A DNA stretch of 64,000 nucleotides from Trabulsiella odontotermitis (GTDB lineage: Bacteria > Pseudomonadota > Gammaproteobacteria > Enterobacterales > Enterobacteriaceae): assembly GCF_001297775.1 (NCBI RefSeq), contig NZ_LIFX01000009.1, positions 62,001 to 126,000 of the forward strand. Direction: 5' to 3'. Made by a program: the position numbers and the translations under genes. The notes beneath the pieces were generated by a model. It saw only the letters and a program-made list of their open reading frames with translations. It made no database searches and was not told where the DNA came from. Below, in pieces: positions 11,666 through 21,065 of the stretch. Position 1 is the stretch's first letter. The number at the start of each line of letters is the position of its first letter.

Positions 11666-13174
11666 ATGCAGGCTCCATCAACACCTCTGGCAGAAACCGC
11701 ACAAGGCCCCGTTCTGGGGATGACCGAAGAGAATATTCATGTCTGGCGCGGCATTCCGTACGCCGCGCCGCCGGTCGGCCCGTTACGCTGGCGTTCGCCG
11801 CAACCGGTCGATCCCTGGCAGACGGTGCGTGACGCCACGCAGTTTTCTGCCTCGGGCTGGCAAAACCTCGATTATTGCGTGGAACTGGGCGGCGGTGATC
11901 CGGGGGCGTTTTCTGAGGATTGCCTCTATCTTAACGTCTGGTCGCCTGCGGTTCGTACCGCACCGCTGCCGGTAATGGTCTGGTTGCACGGCGGCGGTTT
12001 TACGCTCGGCGCAGGCTCGCTACCGCCTTATGACGGCAAAGCGCTGGCGTCGCGCAATGTGGTCATCGTCACGCTCAATTACCGTCTTGGTCATCTCGGT
12101 TTCTTTGCCCATCCGGCTCTGGAGGGTGAAGAGGACGAGCGTGTCTACAATTTCGCGCTGCTCGATCAGATTGCCGCCCTGAAGTGGGTGCAGGAAAATA
12201 TTCATGCCTTTGGCGGTGACGCCGGCAATATCACGCTGTTCGGTGAATCCGCTGGCGCGCGCAGTGTGCTGTCGCTGATGACCTCGCCGAAAGCGGTGGG
12301 TTTATTCCATAAAGCGATTATTCAGAGTGGATATACGCTGGCGGACACGCCGCGGGAGAAGGCGCTGGAAAAGGGCGAGCAGATCGCCGCGCACTTTGGC
12401 CTGCCGAATGCCAGCGCCGACGAACTGCGTCAAATCCCCGCCGACGCATTCTGGCCGCTCGCAGCCCCACTCAACACCGGTCCGGCGCCCATTGTCGGCG
12501 ATGCGGTGTTGCCGCAGCCGATGCTGGAGGTTTTCTTCGCCGGAAAGCAGCAGCCGATGCCGGTGATTGTCGGTTCAAACAGCGATGAAGCCAGCGTGAT
12601 GGAGGTGTTTGGCGTCGATCTAGCAGAACAAATCCAGAAGCTGCGGCGCGAGCGTCGTCTCGGGCTCGGGCTGATCAAACTGTTATACCCTGGTGTGAAA
12701 GGGGATGTGGAGCTGGGGCGTCAGGTGTGTCGCGACATGGCGTTTACCACGCTGGGTTATGTGGTGATGCAGGCGCAACAGCGTGTCGGGCAGCCCTGCT
12801 GGCGTTACTGGTTTGATTATGTCGCGCAGAGTGAGCATCAGACCTACCTCAACGGCGCGTGGCACGGCAATGAAGTGCCGTACGTGTTTGCCAACCTGCG
12901 GCTGGCGGAGCCGTCGCGTAATTACGTTAACGACCATGACGTGGCGTTTTCTGAACACATTGCGGATTTCTGGGTCAATTTTGCCCGTACCGCCAGCAAA
13001 ACCAGTGACACGCTACACGGCGTGACCCGCTGGCCCGCCTGTCGCAAAGGCCGTGACCGTTTGCTGCGCATCGGGCTGAACAAACATGCCGGATTTAAAG
13101 TGGAAAACCGCTTTATGCGCGCCCGGCTGGCGTTGTTCAAACGGGTGATGAAACATCACGTCACGCTGGATTAA
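11666..13174 (+). CDS. Type B carboxylesterase (para-nitrobenzyl esterase family)
   Basis: A 502-aa alpha/beta-hydrolase of the carboxylesterase type B family. Visible: N-terminal RGIPYAAPPVGPLRW, oxyanion loop HGGGF (108-112), nucleophile S195 in FGESAGA, acid residue near E308 (SNSDEAS), and His H400 in GAWHGNEVPYVF. No signal peptide, so cytosolic; substrate unknown. AAGGAAG precedes the ATG. It is not part of the E. coli K-12 ydcJ-opgD interval. Its 3' end overlaps the convergent LysR gene by 14 bp. Confidence 0.88.
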   Translation: MQAPSTPLAETAQGPVLGMTEENIHVWRGIPYAAPPVGPLRWRSPQPVDPWQTVRDATQFSASGWQNLDYCVELGGGDPGAFSEDCLYLNVWSPAVRTAPLPVMVWLHGGGFTLGAGSLPPYDGKALASRNVVIVTLNYRLGHLGFFAHPALEGEEDERVYNFALLDQIAALKWVQENIHAFGGDAGNITLFGESAGARSVLSLMTSPKAVGLFHKAIIQSGYTLADTPREKALEKGEQIAAHFGLPNASADELRQIPADAFWPLAAPLNTGPAPIVGDAVLPQPMLEVFFAGKQQPMPVIVGSNSDEASVMEVFGVDLAEQIQKLRRERRLGLGLIKLLYPGVKGDVELGRQVCRDMAFTTLGYVVMQAQQRVGQPCWRYWFDYVAQSEHQTYLNGAWHGNEVPYVFANLRLAEPSRNYVNDHDVAFSEHIADFWVNFARTASKTSDTLHGVTRWPACRKGRDRLLRIGLNKHAGFKVENRFMRARLALFKRVMKHHVTLD

Positions 13175-14009
13175 GCAGCTCATCACGAAACCGCGCCAGC
13201 CCCGACGCTTTGCTTTGCGAATCGCGGATCACCAGCCGGTAGCTGGCGCCGGTTTTCACGCTCAGTGCATAAGGACGCACTAAGCGCCCGCGACGAATAT
13301 CCTCGGCTACCAGCGTTTCATCGGCAATGGCGACGCCAAATCCCTGGATGGCGGCGGTGATCGCCAGATCCATGGTGTCGAAGTGTTGATTTTTTTGCAT
13401 AACCACCTGCGCTGACTGCGGAAAGGCCGACAGCCACAGCGACCAGTCGGTTTTATCCCGTGTGGGGTGCAGAAAGGTTGCCCCGCGCAGCGCATCGTCA
13501 CGGCTGATGGATTTGCTCTGTACCGGCGTCAGCGCTTCCTCAAACAGCAAATCGCCCACGTTCAGATGCGGCCCGAACACAATGGCGGCGTCAAACGGTT
13601 CCGTTTTGAAATTCACCTGATGTTCAATGGTGGTGGTGAGCGCTATCTGCAATTCCGGGTAGCGCTGTTCAAGCGCCACCAGACGCGGCACCAGCCAGCG
13701 CATGGCGCAGGTCGGCGCTTTCAGGCGCACCACAGTTTGTTGCTGGCGCGCCTGATCGGCCACCGTCACCAGTTGCCCGAAAGCGGCGAGCAGATCCGGG
13801 TAGAGGGCGCTGCCCTGGGGTGACAGGCGCAGGCCACGTGCGTGCCGCTCGAACAGCGGAAAACCAAACCAGTTTTCGAGGCTGGCGATTTTGCGGCTTA
13901 CGGCGCCTTGCGTCAGGCACAGCTCTTTCGCGGCGTGCGTCAGATTCAGATGACGGGCGGTCACAAGGAAGGTTTCAACGGCATTCAGCGGCAGATCGGT
14001 GCGCGACAT
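13161..14009 (-). CDS. LysR-family regulator, GcvA-like
   Basis: A 282-aa regulator with N-terminal HTH (LNAVETFLVTARHLNLTHAAKELCLTQGAVSRKIASLE) and an effector domain in the GcvA/AmpR subgroup style (LKAPTCAMRWLVPRLVALEQRYPELQI). Two ATG codons are adjacent; the second (14009) is 6 nt from GGAG and is preferred. It is divergent from the aminotransferase/binding-protein operon, so local control of those genes is the natural inference. Not present at this place in E. coli K-12. Effector unknown. Confidence 0.85.
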   Translation of the reverse strand: MSRTDLPLNAVETFLVTARHLNLTHAAKELCLTQGAVSRKIASLENWFGFPLFERHARGLRLSPQGSALYPDLLAAFGQLVTVADQARQQQTVVRLKAPTCAMRWLVPRLVALEQRYPELQIALTTTIEHQVNFKTEPFDAAIVFGPHLNVGDLLFEEALTPVQSKSISRDDALRGATFLHPTRDKTDWSLWLSAFPQSAQVVMQKNQHFDTMDLAITAAIQGFGVAIADETLVAEDIRRGRLVRPYALSVKTGASYRLVIRDSQSKASGLARFRDELLNPA

Positions 14010-14029
14010 CATTGACTCCAGCTATGCAA

Positions 14030-14096
14030 AATAGTCATGGCTATTATGACAACAATTCGTTTGTCGCTTCAATCACCTTCGGTTTGAATAGTTATG
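14030..14096. promoter_or_regulatory. Direct repeats in the LysR/aminotransferase intergenic region
   Basis: AATAGTCATG at 14030-14039 and AATAGTTATG at 14087-14096, nine of ten identical, 57 bp apart. ATAG...CTAT symmetry is also present around the first (14031-14044). Candidate sites for the divergent LysR protein. Confidence 0.4.
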
Positions 14097-14121
14097 CATA
14101 TAAAACGAGAAAGGATTGAAG

Positions 14122-15291
14122 ATGACAGTTCGTACACCGGTGAAAACTCGCTCTAAATTGCCAGACGTTGGTACCACTATTTTTACTGTTATTGGACAAC
14201 TCTCCGCACAGCATCAGGCTGTCAACCTTTCTCAGGGGGCGCCGAATTTTTCCTGTGATGCCGGGTTAGTGGCTGGCGTCACGCGGGCGATGGAGGCCGG
14301 GCATAATCAGTATGCGCCGATGACCGGACTTCGGGTGCTGAAAGAACGCATTGCCGAAAAAATCGCCACGCTCTACGGCACGCAGTACGATGTCGACAGC
14401 GAGGTGTTGATCACCGCCAGCGCCAGCGAAGGGCTCTATTCCGCCATCAGCGGGCTGGTTCACCCTGGTGATGAGGTGATTTACTTCGAACCTTCCTTTG
14501 ACAGCTACGCGCCGATCGTGCGTCTGCAGGGCGCGACGCCGGTCGCTATCAAGCTGACGGTGCCGGATTTCACCATCAACTGGGATGAAGTGCGCGCCGC
14601 CATTACGCCAAAAACGCGGATGATCATCATCAATACGCCGCATAACCCGAGCGGGCAGGTGTTTTCACGCGACGACCTCACGCAGCTCGCGGCGGTCACC
14701 CGCAATACCGATATCATTATTTTGTCTGATGAAGTTTACGAACATGTGGTATTTGATGAACAACAGCACCACGGTATGGCCACGCACCCGCAGCTTGCCG
14801 AACGTAGCGTGATTGTCTCGTCGTTTGGCAAGACCTTTCACGTCACCGGCTGGCGCGTGGGGTATTGCGTTGCGCCCGCAGAACTGATGGATGAGATCTG
14901 CAAAGTACACCAGTTCCTGATGTTTTCCGCCGATACGCCAATGCAGTACGCGTTTGCCGAACATATGAATGATCCGCAGACCTGGCTTTCGCTGGCGGCG
15001 TTTTACCAGCGCAAACGCGACCTGTTGCAGACGTTGCTGGCAGATTCCCCGTTTCACCTGCTGCCGAGCGCGGGCTCGTTCTTTGTGCTGGCGGATTACC
15101 GCCACTTCAGCGACGAGAGCGACAGCGAAATGGTGAAACGACTGATAACTGAGTGTGGCGTTGCCACCATCCCGCTGTCGGCGTTTTATACCGATGGTAC
15201 GGATAACAAACTGATTCGCCTCTCTTTTGCCAAAGATGAGGCAACGTTACGGGCCGGTGCGCAGGCGCTGTGTCGCGTGAAGCCGCGTTAA
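14122..15291 (+). CDS. PLP-dependent aminotransferase, YbdL/methionine aminotransferase-like
   Basis: A 389-aa fold-type I aminotransferase close to E. coli YbdL (SKLP..GTTIFT, HQAVNLSQG, NTPHNPSG, SDEVYEHV). The PLP lysine is in SSFGKTFHVTGWRVGYC. YbdL prefers methionine, histidine and phenylalanine, so a similar 2-oxo-acid transamination is likely. ATG 14122 is 6 nt from AAGGA; a TTG at 14116 is less likely. It lies 12 bp upstream of an amino-acid-binding protein gene in one operon, divergent from a LysR regulator, suggesting amino-acid uptake linked to degradation. Confidence 0.87.
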   Translation: MTVRTPVKTRSKLPDVGTTIFTVIGQLSAQHQAVNLSQGAPNFSCDAGLVAGVTRAMEAGHNQYAPMTGLRVLKERIAEKIATLYGTQYDVDSEVLITASASEGLYSAISGLVHPGDEVIYFEPSFDSYAPIVRLQGATPVAIKLTVPDFTINWDEVRAAITPKTRMIIINTPHNPSGQVFSRDDLTQLAAVTRNTDIIILSDEVYEHVVFDEQQHHGMATHPQLAERSVIVSSFGKTFHVTGWRVGYCVAPAELMDEICKVHQFLMFSADTPMQYAFAEHMNDPQTWLSLAAFYQRKRDLLQTLLADSPFHLLPSAGSFFVLADYRHFSDESDSEMVKRLITECGVATIPLSAFYTDGTDNKLIRLSFAKDEATLRAGAQALCRVKPR

Positions 15292-15303
15292 GGAGCATAA
15301 GCC

Positions 15304-16077
15304 ATGAAGATCAAAGCACTGTTACTTATTCTGGGGATGTTCAGCGTTTACTCGTCGTTTGCCGCCACTGAGTTGCGTTATGGCGTGGAAGCCGAGTACC
15401 CGCCGTTTGAGAGCAAAAACGCGGCAGGGGAGCTGGAAGGGTTTGATATTGAGCTCGGCAAAGCCATTTGTCAGGCCGCTTCGCTGAAATGCAGTTGGGT
15501 GGAATCTTCGTTTGATGCGCTGATCCCGGGGCTGGTGGCGAAAAAATTCGACGCCATTAACTCGGCGATGAACATCACCGAGCAGCGCCGCAAAAGCATC
15601 GATTTTACCCAGCCAATCTACCGTATTCCGTCGCAACTGGTCGGTAAAGCCGGGGATGGTATGGAAGCAACGCCGGAAGGACTGAAAGGCAAAACCATCG
15701 GCGTGTTGCAGGGATCGATTCAGGAAACCTATGCCAAAGAGCACTGGGAAGCTCACGGCGTCACGGTGGTGTCATACAAAGATCAGAACATGGCGTGGGC
15801 AGATTTGCTGAACGGCAGGATCGACGCCTCGCTGGTGATGTCCGCCGCAGGACAGGCGGGTTTCCTCAGCAAACCTCAGGGGAAAGGATTCGGATTCATC
15901 GGCAAACCGGTATCGGATGACACCATTCTTGGTAGCGGGATCGGTTTTGGCCTGCGTCAGGGTGATGACGCAACGAAAGCACAGCTCAACGCGGCAATTG
16001 ACAAGGTCCGTGCTGACGGAACGATCACCACGCTCGCGGCTAAATACTTTCCGGGTATTGACGTCAGCGTAAAATAA
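15304..16077 (+). CDS. Orphan periplasmic amino-acid-binding protein (ArgT/HisJ family)
   Basis: A 257-aa periplasmic solute-binding protein of ABC family 3. The signal peptide covers about 1-20 (ending SSFAA). Mature signatures are RYGVEAEYPPFESKN, GFDIELGKAIC, FDALIPGLVAKKFDAINSAMNIT and RRKSIDFTQPIYR, close to lysine/arginine/ornithine and histidine receptors. No permease or ATPase gene is adjacent, so it probably feeds a transporter encoded elsewhere. Translationally close to the aminotransferase gene upstream; a strong terminator follows. Confidence 0.9.
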   Translation: MKIKALLLILGMFSVYSSFAATELRYGVEAEYPPFESKNAAGELEGFDIELGKAICQAASLKCSWVESSFDALIPGLVAKKFDAINSAMNITEQRRKSIDFTQPIYRIPSQLVGKAGDGMEATPEGLKGKTIGVLQGSIQETYAKEHWEAHGVTVVSYKDQNMAWADLLNGRIDASLVMSAAGQAGFLSKPQGKGFGFIGKPVSDDTILGSGIGFGLRQGDDATKAQLNAAIDKVRADGTITTLAAKYFPGIDVSVK

Positions 16078-16098
16078 GAATGCTGTGCTACGGCTTTG

Positions 16099-16132
16099 AC
16101 CCCTGCTGATGATGTCAGGCAGGGGTTTTTTT
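16099..16132 (+). terminator. Intrinsic terminator after the binding-protein gene
   Basis: ACCCCTGC / GCAGGGGT arms around a short loop, followed by seven T residues. Confidence 0.85.
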
Positions 16133-16318
16133 ATACATAAATTTACCTCCGATTCGGCTGATTCTGGTCGACAGAAATTTTTTCTGGCTTTGCGCGCTTT
16201 TTCTGCCGTCAACAATTGGATTATCAATCATTTTTGTCTAGAGTGAGCGACATTCACGACGCATCTGTTTGCCGCCGTTGCGCATCAATTGACATTATAA
16301 AAGGACGCTTTCTCAGGC

Positions 16319-17974
16319 ATGAATCGCAGACGTTTTTTAAAATCTTCCATGGCCGTGGCCGCCGTTGTGGGCACCTCCGGAGTCGCTTCTCTTTTCACCA
16401 ACGCCGCCTGGGCTGAAGAGTCGGATATCGCCGACGGTCAGACGCGTCGTTTTGATTACAACGTGCTGCAATCCATGGCGCACGATCTGTCCCGCCAGCC
16501 GTGGGGCGGGCCGCCGCGCGCACTGCCAGAAACGCTGGCGACCATGACGCCGCAGGCCTACAACAGCATTCAGTATGACGCCGCGCAATCGCTATGGAAC
16601 AACGTTGAAGACCGCAAGCTGGATGTCCAGTTCTTCCATGTCGGCATGGGGTTCCGCCGTCGCGTGCGCATGTTCTCGCTGGATTCACAAACCCAGCAGG
16701 CGCGTGAGATTCATTTCCGCCCTGAATTGTTCCAGTACAACGACGCGGGGGTGGACACGAAACAACTGGAAGGGCAGACCGATCTCGGTTTCGCCGGATT
16801 CCGGGCCTTCAAAGCGCCGGAACTGGCCCGTCGCGATATCGTCTCGTTCCTCGGCGCCAGCTATTTCCGCGCCGTTGACAGCACGTATCAGTACGGTTTG
16901 TCCGCCCGTGGTCTGGCGGTAGATACCTTTACCGACACGCCGGAAGAGTTCCCGGATTTCACCTCGTTCTGGTTTGAAACCGTCAAGCCGGGCGCCACCA
17001 CGTTTACCGTGTACGCGCTGCTCGACAGCCCGAGCGTCACCGGGGCGTATAAATTCGTGATCAACTGCGAAGAGAGTCAGGTGATCATGGACGTCGAAAA
17101 CCACGTGTATGCGCGCAAAGACATTAAACAGCTCGGCATTGCGCCGATGACCAGCATGTTCAGTTGCGGCAATAACGAGCGTCGTACCTGCGATACCATT
17201 CACCCGCAAATCCACGACTCTGACCGCCTGGCGATGTGGCGTGGCAACGGCGAGTGGATCTGCCGCCCGCTGAATAACCCGCAAAAGCTGCAGTTCAACG
17301 CCTTTCAGGACAAAAACCCCAAAGGGTTTGGCCTGTTGCAGCTCGATCGCGATTTCAGCCACTATCAGGACGTGATGGGCTGGTACAACAAACGCCCGAG
17401 TCTGTGGGTAGAGCCGCGCAACGCGTGGGGCAAAGGGGCCGTCGGGCTGATGGAGATCCCGACCACCGGCGAGACGCTGGATAACATCGTCTGCTTCTGG
17501 ACACCGGAAAAAGCGGTGAAAGCGGGCGACGAGCTGGACTTCAAATATCGCCTTTACTGGAGCGCGATGCCGCCGGTACGTTCCCCGATGGCGCGTGTGC
17601 TGGCGACCCGCACCGGCATGGGCGGTTTCCCGGAAGGCTGGGCACCAGGTGAGCATTTCCCGGACAAATGGGCGCGTCGTTTTGCCATTGACTTTGTCGG
17701 TGGCGATCTCAACGCTTCCGCACCGAAGGGCATTGAACCGGTGATCACCCTCTCCAGTGGTGAAGCGAAACAGGTCGAAATTCTTTATGTACAACCGTTC
17801 GACGGGTATCGCATTCTGTTTGACTGGTATCCCACGTCCGATTCCACCGAACCGGTGGAAATGCGGATGTTCCTGCGTTGTCAGGGCGAGGCGATCAGCG
17901 AAACCTGGCTGTATCAGTATTTCCCGCCTGCGCCGGACAAGCGCAACTATGTTGATGATCGCGTGATGCGTTAA
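16319..17974 (+). CDS. opgD: Glucan biosynthesis protein D OpgD (MdoD)
   Basis: A 551-aa periplasmic protein, same length as E. coli OpgD. It controls backbone structure of osmoregulated periplasmic glucans together with OpgG/OpgH. The N-terminus [11 protein letters not shown]...AAWAEE is a twin-arginine signal, so export is Tat-dependent. The two-domain OpgG/OpgD fold is represented by [27 protein letters not shown] and [10 protein letters not shown] near the C-terminal domain. AAAGGACG lies upstream. The 241-bp gap before it contains TTGACATTATAAA-type promoter-like sequence. The small ydcH gene that follows opgD in E. coli is absent. Confidence 0.95.
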   Translation: MNRRRFLKSSMAVAAVVGTSGVASLFTNAAWAEESDIADGQTRRFDYNVLQSMAHDLSRQPWGGPPRALPETLATMTPQAYNSIQYDAAQSLWNNVEDRKLDVQFFHVGMGFRRRVRMFSLDSQTQQAREIHFRPELFQYNDAGVDTKQLEGQTDLGFAGFRAFKAPELARRDIVSFLGASYFRAVDSTYQYGLSARGLAVDTFTDTPEEFPDFTSFWFETVKPGATTFTVYALLDSPSVTGAYKFVINCEESQVIMDVENHVYARKDIKQLGIAPMTSMFSCGNNERRTCDTIHPQIHDSDRLAMWRGNGEWICRPLNNPQKLQFNAFQDKNPKGFGLLQLDRDFSHYQDVMGWYNKRPSLWVEPRNAWGKGAVGLMEIPTTGETLDNIVCFWTPEKAVKAGDELDFKYRLYWSAMPPVRSPMARVLATRTGMGGFPEGWAPGEHFPDKWARRFAIDFVGGDLNASAPKGIEPVITLSSGEAKQVEILYVQPFDGYRILFDWYPTSDSTEPVEMRMFLRCQGEAISETWLYQYFPPAPDKRNYVDDRVMR

Positions 17975-17982
17975 TCCACCCA

Positions 17983-18009
17983 CGCCCCGCCAGATCTCAC
18001 GGCGGGGCG
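17983..18009 (+). terminator. Hairpin after opgD
   Basis: Perfect 9-bp GC-rich arms CGCCCCGCC / GGCGGGGCG with a 9-nt loop; no T-tract. Confidence 0.5.
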
Positions 18010-18035
18010 CCTGATGATTGCAAAAGGGAGTGCCG

Positions 18036-18593
18036 ATGGCGACAACCCCCGATATTTTTATCCCCGTCAATGACCGGTTGTCGCTGCGTGCGATCGACGA
18101 GCGTTTCGTGCCGGAACTGCATCAACTGGTTTTGAAAAATCAGACGTGGTTGCAGCATTCCCTGAACTGGGTAAAAGACGTCACTGATGAAAACGCCACG
18201 CGCCAGCATGCGCAGGGAAACGTCATGCTTCATCAACGCGGCTACGCCAAAATGTTTCTGATCTTTGACGATGAAGAGATGGTGGGAGTGTTGTCGTTCA
18301 ATCAGATTGAGCCGCTGAATAAGACGGGCTATATCGGCTACTGGCTGGATGAGGTGCATCAGGGGCAAGGCATTCTGTCGCAGGCGCTACAGGCGTTTAT
18401 CCATTTCTACAGCCAGCGTGGCGACGTGCGGCGGTTTGTCATCAAATGCCGGGTGGCGAACGCGCCGAGTAACCGGGTGGCGCAACGCAACGGGTTTGTG
18501 CTGGAAGGCTGCCTGAAACAGGCGGAATTCCTCAACGGTGAATACCACGACCAGAATATCTACGCGCGGATTGTCGACTCTGCATCAAAGTGA
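18036..18593 (+). CDS. rimL: Ribosomal-protein-serine N-acetyltransferase RimL
   Basis: A 185-aa GNAT acetyltransferase that in E. coli acetylates the N-terminal serine of L12 to give L7. Conserved blocks include QTWLQHSLNWV, QGNVMLHQRGYAKMF, IGYWLDEVHQGQGILSQAL (acetyl-CoA site) and RNGFVLEGCLKQAEFLNGEY. ATG 18036 follows GGGAG; an upstream TTG is not needed. Downstream it overlaps the 3' end of convergent ydcK by 9 bp. Confidence 0.92.
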   Translation: MATTPDIFIPVNDRLSLRAIDERFVPELHQLVLKNQTWLQHSLNWVKDVTDENATRQHAQGNVMLHQRGYAKMFLIFDDEEMVGVLSFNQIEPLNKTGYIGYWLDEVHQGQGILSQALQAFIHFYSQRGDVRRFVIKCRVANAPSNRVAQRNGFVLEGCLKQAEFLNGEYHDQNIYARIVDSASK

Positions 18594-19514
18594 CCCCAGC
18601 AGCGGCGTACGCGTAATGCGCTGGTCGCCGCTGATCACTTTCTGCCCGCGCAGGTGAATCTGTTCGCCATTGAAGGTTTCAATGACCGCATCGCCGCTGA
18701 TGTCAACGTCATGCTCGATGATCACATCACCGCGAATGCGCGCCCGTCCGTGAATAATCACATTATCATCCAGTAACAATGGGCCGCCCTGTAACCAGGC
18801 GTGGCCGCTGATCCGCACGCGTTGTTTCAGCACGCAATTGCCTTCCACCACCGCGTCGTCGGTCACCGTCGCGCCATAGCGCAGCGTGGGGATCGCATCT
18901 TCCCCGCGCCCGGCGAGGATCCGCGCATTACCGGACACGCTGGCGCAATCGCAGATCCAGACATTGTTTTCTTCATTACCTTCAACACGCGCGTTGCCGA
19001 AGATCTCCGCACGGTGTTCGACAAATGCCTGATTGACGAAAGCCTCGCCATAAATCTGCGCCTGATGCACAATCCGCGAACGGCTGACGATGGCGCGCTC
19101 GTAGATTTGCAGTATTTTCTCCGCATCCGGCGTCAGCCCTCTGACAGCAACAATGTCGCATTGTTGCAGCACGCAGGCGTCGTCGAAGAGATGGCATTCA
19201 CCGCGGATTTGCGAAGCCTGAACAGTGACGTTGTCACTTATTTGTGCCTGATGACTGACAGAACAGACACCGATCAGGCGGGCGTTATCTTCAATCCGCG
19301 CCCCGGCGAAAACCACGCTGTTATTGTCGTAGATCCAGCAGTTGCCCTGCTGACTGAGGGCGGATTCGTCGTCTATCCAGCCGCCTGCGGTTCCGACAGT
19401 AACGTCAGCGAAATCGCGCAGGGCAATGATCTGCCGCAGCGTCACGGCGCGGTTTTCCCCGTCTTCCGGGTATTGATGTTGACGGGTTTCTTCGCTGAGG
19501 CGGTATTTGTTCAT
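18585..19514 (-). CDS. ydcK: YdcK, hexapeptide-repeat-like protein
   Basis: A 309-aa protein matching E. coli YdcK (MTKYRLSE...; ILQIYERA, NNVWICDCASV, EDAIPTLRYG, EGNCVLK, ITRTPLLGSL). The many short motifs such as GNARI, DDAVVEGN and ISGDAVI form left-handed beta-helix hexapeptide repeats. It is about 17 residues shorter than the E. coli protein, roughly one coil, within residues 80-110. I start at ATG 19514 (MNKYRLSEE) rather than GTG 19523 because it aligns with the E. coli N-terminus. Function unknown. Confidence 0.88.
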   Translation of the reverse strand: MNKYRLSEETRQHQYPEDGENRAVTLRQIIALRDFADVTVGTAGGWIDDESALSQQGNCWIYDNNSVVFAGARIEDNARLIGVCSVSHQAQISDNVTVQASQIRGECHLFDDACVLQQCDIVAVRGLTPDAEKILQIYERAIVSRSRIVHQAQIYGEAFVNQAFVEHRAEIFGNARVEGNEENNVWICDCASVSGNARILAGRGEDAIPTLRYGATVTDDAVVEGNCVLKQRVRISGHAWLQGGPLLLDDNVIIHGRARIRGDVIIEHDVDISGDAVIETFNGEQIHLRGQKVISGDQRITRTPLLGSL

Positions 19515-19576
19515 CGTGATCACTCGTTACTGTCGGTTAACATAAACGTAGCAAAGATCTCCGTAGCGTGGTTTTA

Positions 19577-19599
19577 AAGGTTTATTTAAAATGCATCTT
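19577..19599. promoter_or_regulatory. Candidate NsrR operator upstream of tehB
   Basis: AAGGTTTATTT-A-AAATGCATCTT has the 11-1-11 shape of the NsrR site; the right half is an exact AAATGCATCTT and the left half is partly degenerate. It lies 36 bp before the tehB ATG. NsrR is the nitric-oxide-sensing iron-sulphur repressor. Confidence 0.6.
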
Positions 19600-19634
19600 A
19601 AAACACGTTTAGCATCAGAATAAAAGGATTAACC

Positions 19635-20228
19635 ATGACCTGCGACGAAAACTACTTTACCGACAAGTATGGCCTGACGAAAACGCACTCTGAAGTGCTG
19701 CACGCTGCAACGATTGTGCCGCCGGGCAAAACGCTTGACCTGGGTTGCGGCAACGGGCGTAACAGCCTGTATCTGGCGGCCAACGGCTTTGACGTCACCG
19801 CATGGGATAAAAATCCGCTGAGCATTAATAATCTGGAAACCATTCGTTATGAAGAGGGGCTGGATAATCTGCGTACTGCGGTTAAAGATCTTAATACCCT
19901 TAGTTTTGACGGGGAATATGATTTTATTCTCTCGACGGTAGTGCTGATGTTCCTGGAAGCGAAAACCATTCCGGGTCTTATCGATAATATGCAGCGCTGT
20001 ACGAAAGCGGGCGGATATAACCTGATTGTGGCGGCAATGGATACGGAGGATTATCCCTGTACGGTCGGATTCCCGTTTACGTTTAAAGCGCATGAGCTGA
20101 GCGATTATTATACTGGCTGGGAATTGCTCAAATACAACGAAGAGGTGGGCGAATTACACCGCACCGATGCTAACGGTAATCGTATTAAGCTGCGTTTTGC
20201 CACGATGCTGGCGCGTAAACCAGCGTAA
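19635..20228 (+). CDS. tehB: SAM-dependent methyltransferase TehB (tellurite resistance)
   Basis: A 197-aa class I methyltransferase. The SAM-binding motif I is [16 protein letters not shown] (about residues 33-48), with VTAWDKN acidic motif II and [14 protein letters not shown]. coli TehB methylates tellurite and selenium compounds. AAAAGGA precedes the ATG. In E. coli it is the second gene of tehAB; here the TehA permease gene is absent and tehB has its own upstream region directly after divergent ydcK. Ends at an intrinsic terminator. Confidence 0.93.
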   Translation: MTCDENYFTDKYGLTKTHSEVLHAATIVPPGKTLDLGCGNGRNSLYLAANGFDVTAWDKNPLSINNLETIRYEEGLDNLRTAVKDLNTLSFDGEYDFILSTVVLMFLEAKTIPGLIDNMQRCTKAGGYNLIVAAMDTEDYPCTVGFPFTFKAHELSDYYTGWELLKYNEEVGELHRTDANGNRIKLRFATMLARKPA

Positions 20229-20238
20229 CCGGCCATTC

Positions 20239-20267
20239 AGCCCATCTGACGGTGGGCTTTCTTTTCT
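20239..20267 (+). terminator. Intrinsic terminator after tehB
   Basis: AGCCCA / TGGGCT arms with an 8-nt loop, followed by TTTCTTTTCT. Confidence 0.8.
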
Positions 20268-20360
20268 CGATAATTTGATCTTCCCCGTTTATTGCCACAA
20301 CAAACCCCTCAGTCGTTTGCTATAACTACCTTGCACTCATGCATTTAAAGGGATTCCTAC

Positions 20361-21029
20361 ATGCGTACTAAAGCGTTATTAAGCGTGGCTGTTATTACAA
20401 CCATGATGGCGTTAACAGGTTGTGCCTCAAAAATTGCGCAGCCTGATAAGTATTCCGGTTTTTTAAAAGATTACTCTAATCTGAAGGAGACGACGTCCGC
20501 TTCCGGTAAACCGGAATTACGCTGGATCGACCCGAATTATAACCCGGCTAATTATGACAATGTGGTTTATAACCCGGTCGTTTATTATCCGGTGCCGAAA
20601 CCGAATACCCAGATTGGCCAGAAGGCACTGGATCAAATCCGTAATTACACCAACACGCAACTGAAACAGGCGATCGCCGAGCGTAAACCGCTGGCGACAA
20701 CGGTCGGGCCGCGCAGCCTGATTTTCCGTGGCGCGATCACTGGAGTGGATTCCAGCAAAGAAGGGCTGCAGTTCTATGAAGTCATCCCGGTTGCGCTGGT
20801 CGTGGCGGGAACACAGGCGGCGACCGGTCATCGCACGATGGACACCAGCCTCTACTTTGAAGGGGAACTGATCGACGCGAAAACCAATAAACCGGTGATC
20901 AAAGTAGTCCGTAAAGGCGAAGGGAAATCGCTGGCGAATGAAAATACGCCAATGACCGTCGATACGCTGAAACAGGTGATTGACGATATGGCCATTGACG
21001 CGGTGAAATTCGACCCGAACAATAAGTAA
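20361..21029 (+). CDS. ydcL: DUF3313 lipoprotein YdcL
   Basis: A 222-aa lipoprotein, same length as E. coli YdcL. Signal peptide with lipobox LTGC (C21), so lipidated, probably in the outer membrane (no Asp at +2). The DUF3313 core is conserved: QPDKYSGFLKDYS, GPRSLIFRGAITGVDSSKEGLQFYEVIPVALVVAGTQ and DTSLYFEGELIDA. Function unknown. AAAGGGA precedes the ATG. Convergent with the EamA gene across a bidirectional hairpin. Confidence 0.93.
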   Translation: MRTKALLSVAVITTMMALTGCASKIAQPDKYSGFLKDYSNLKETTSASGKPELRWIDPNYNPANYDNVVYNPVVYYPVPKPNTQIGQKALDQIRNYTNTQLKQAIAERKPLATTVGPRSLIFRGAITGVDSSKEGLQFYEVIPVALVVAGTQAATGHRTMDTSLYFEGELIDAKTNKPVIKVVRKGEGKSLANENTPMTVDTLKQVIDDMAIDAVKFDPNNK

Positions 21030-21036
21030 GACAGTC

Positions 21037-21058
21037 AGCGCCATCCGTTGATGGCGCT
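21037..21058. terminator. Bidirectional terminator hairpin
   Basis: Perfect 9-bp arms AGCGCCATC / GATGGCGCT with loop CGTT between convergent genes; TCATTT follows on the plus strand. Confidence 0.7.
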
Positions 21059-21065
21059 TCATTTC

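Noticed and set aside
10428-11702. 424-aa frame antisense to ydcJ
   Set aside because: Mirror frame of a conserved gene; Arg/His-rich, no domain or ribosome site.
16685-18070. 461-aa frame antisense to opgD
   Set aside because: Long only because the GC-rich opgD frame leaves few antisense stops; opgD is certain.
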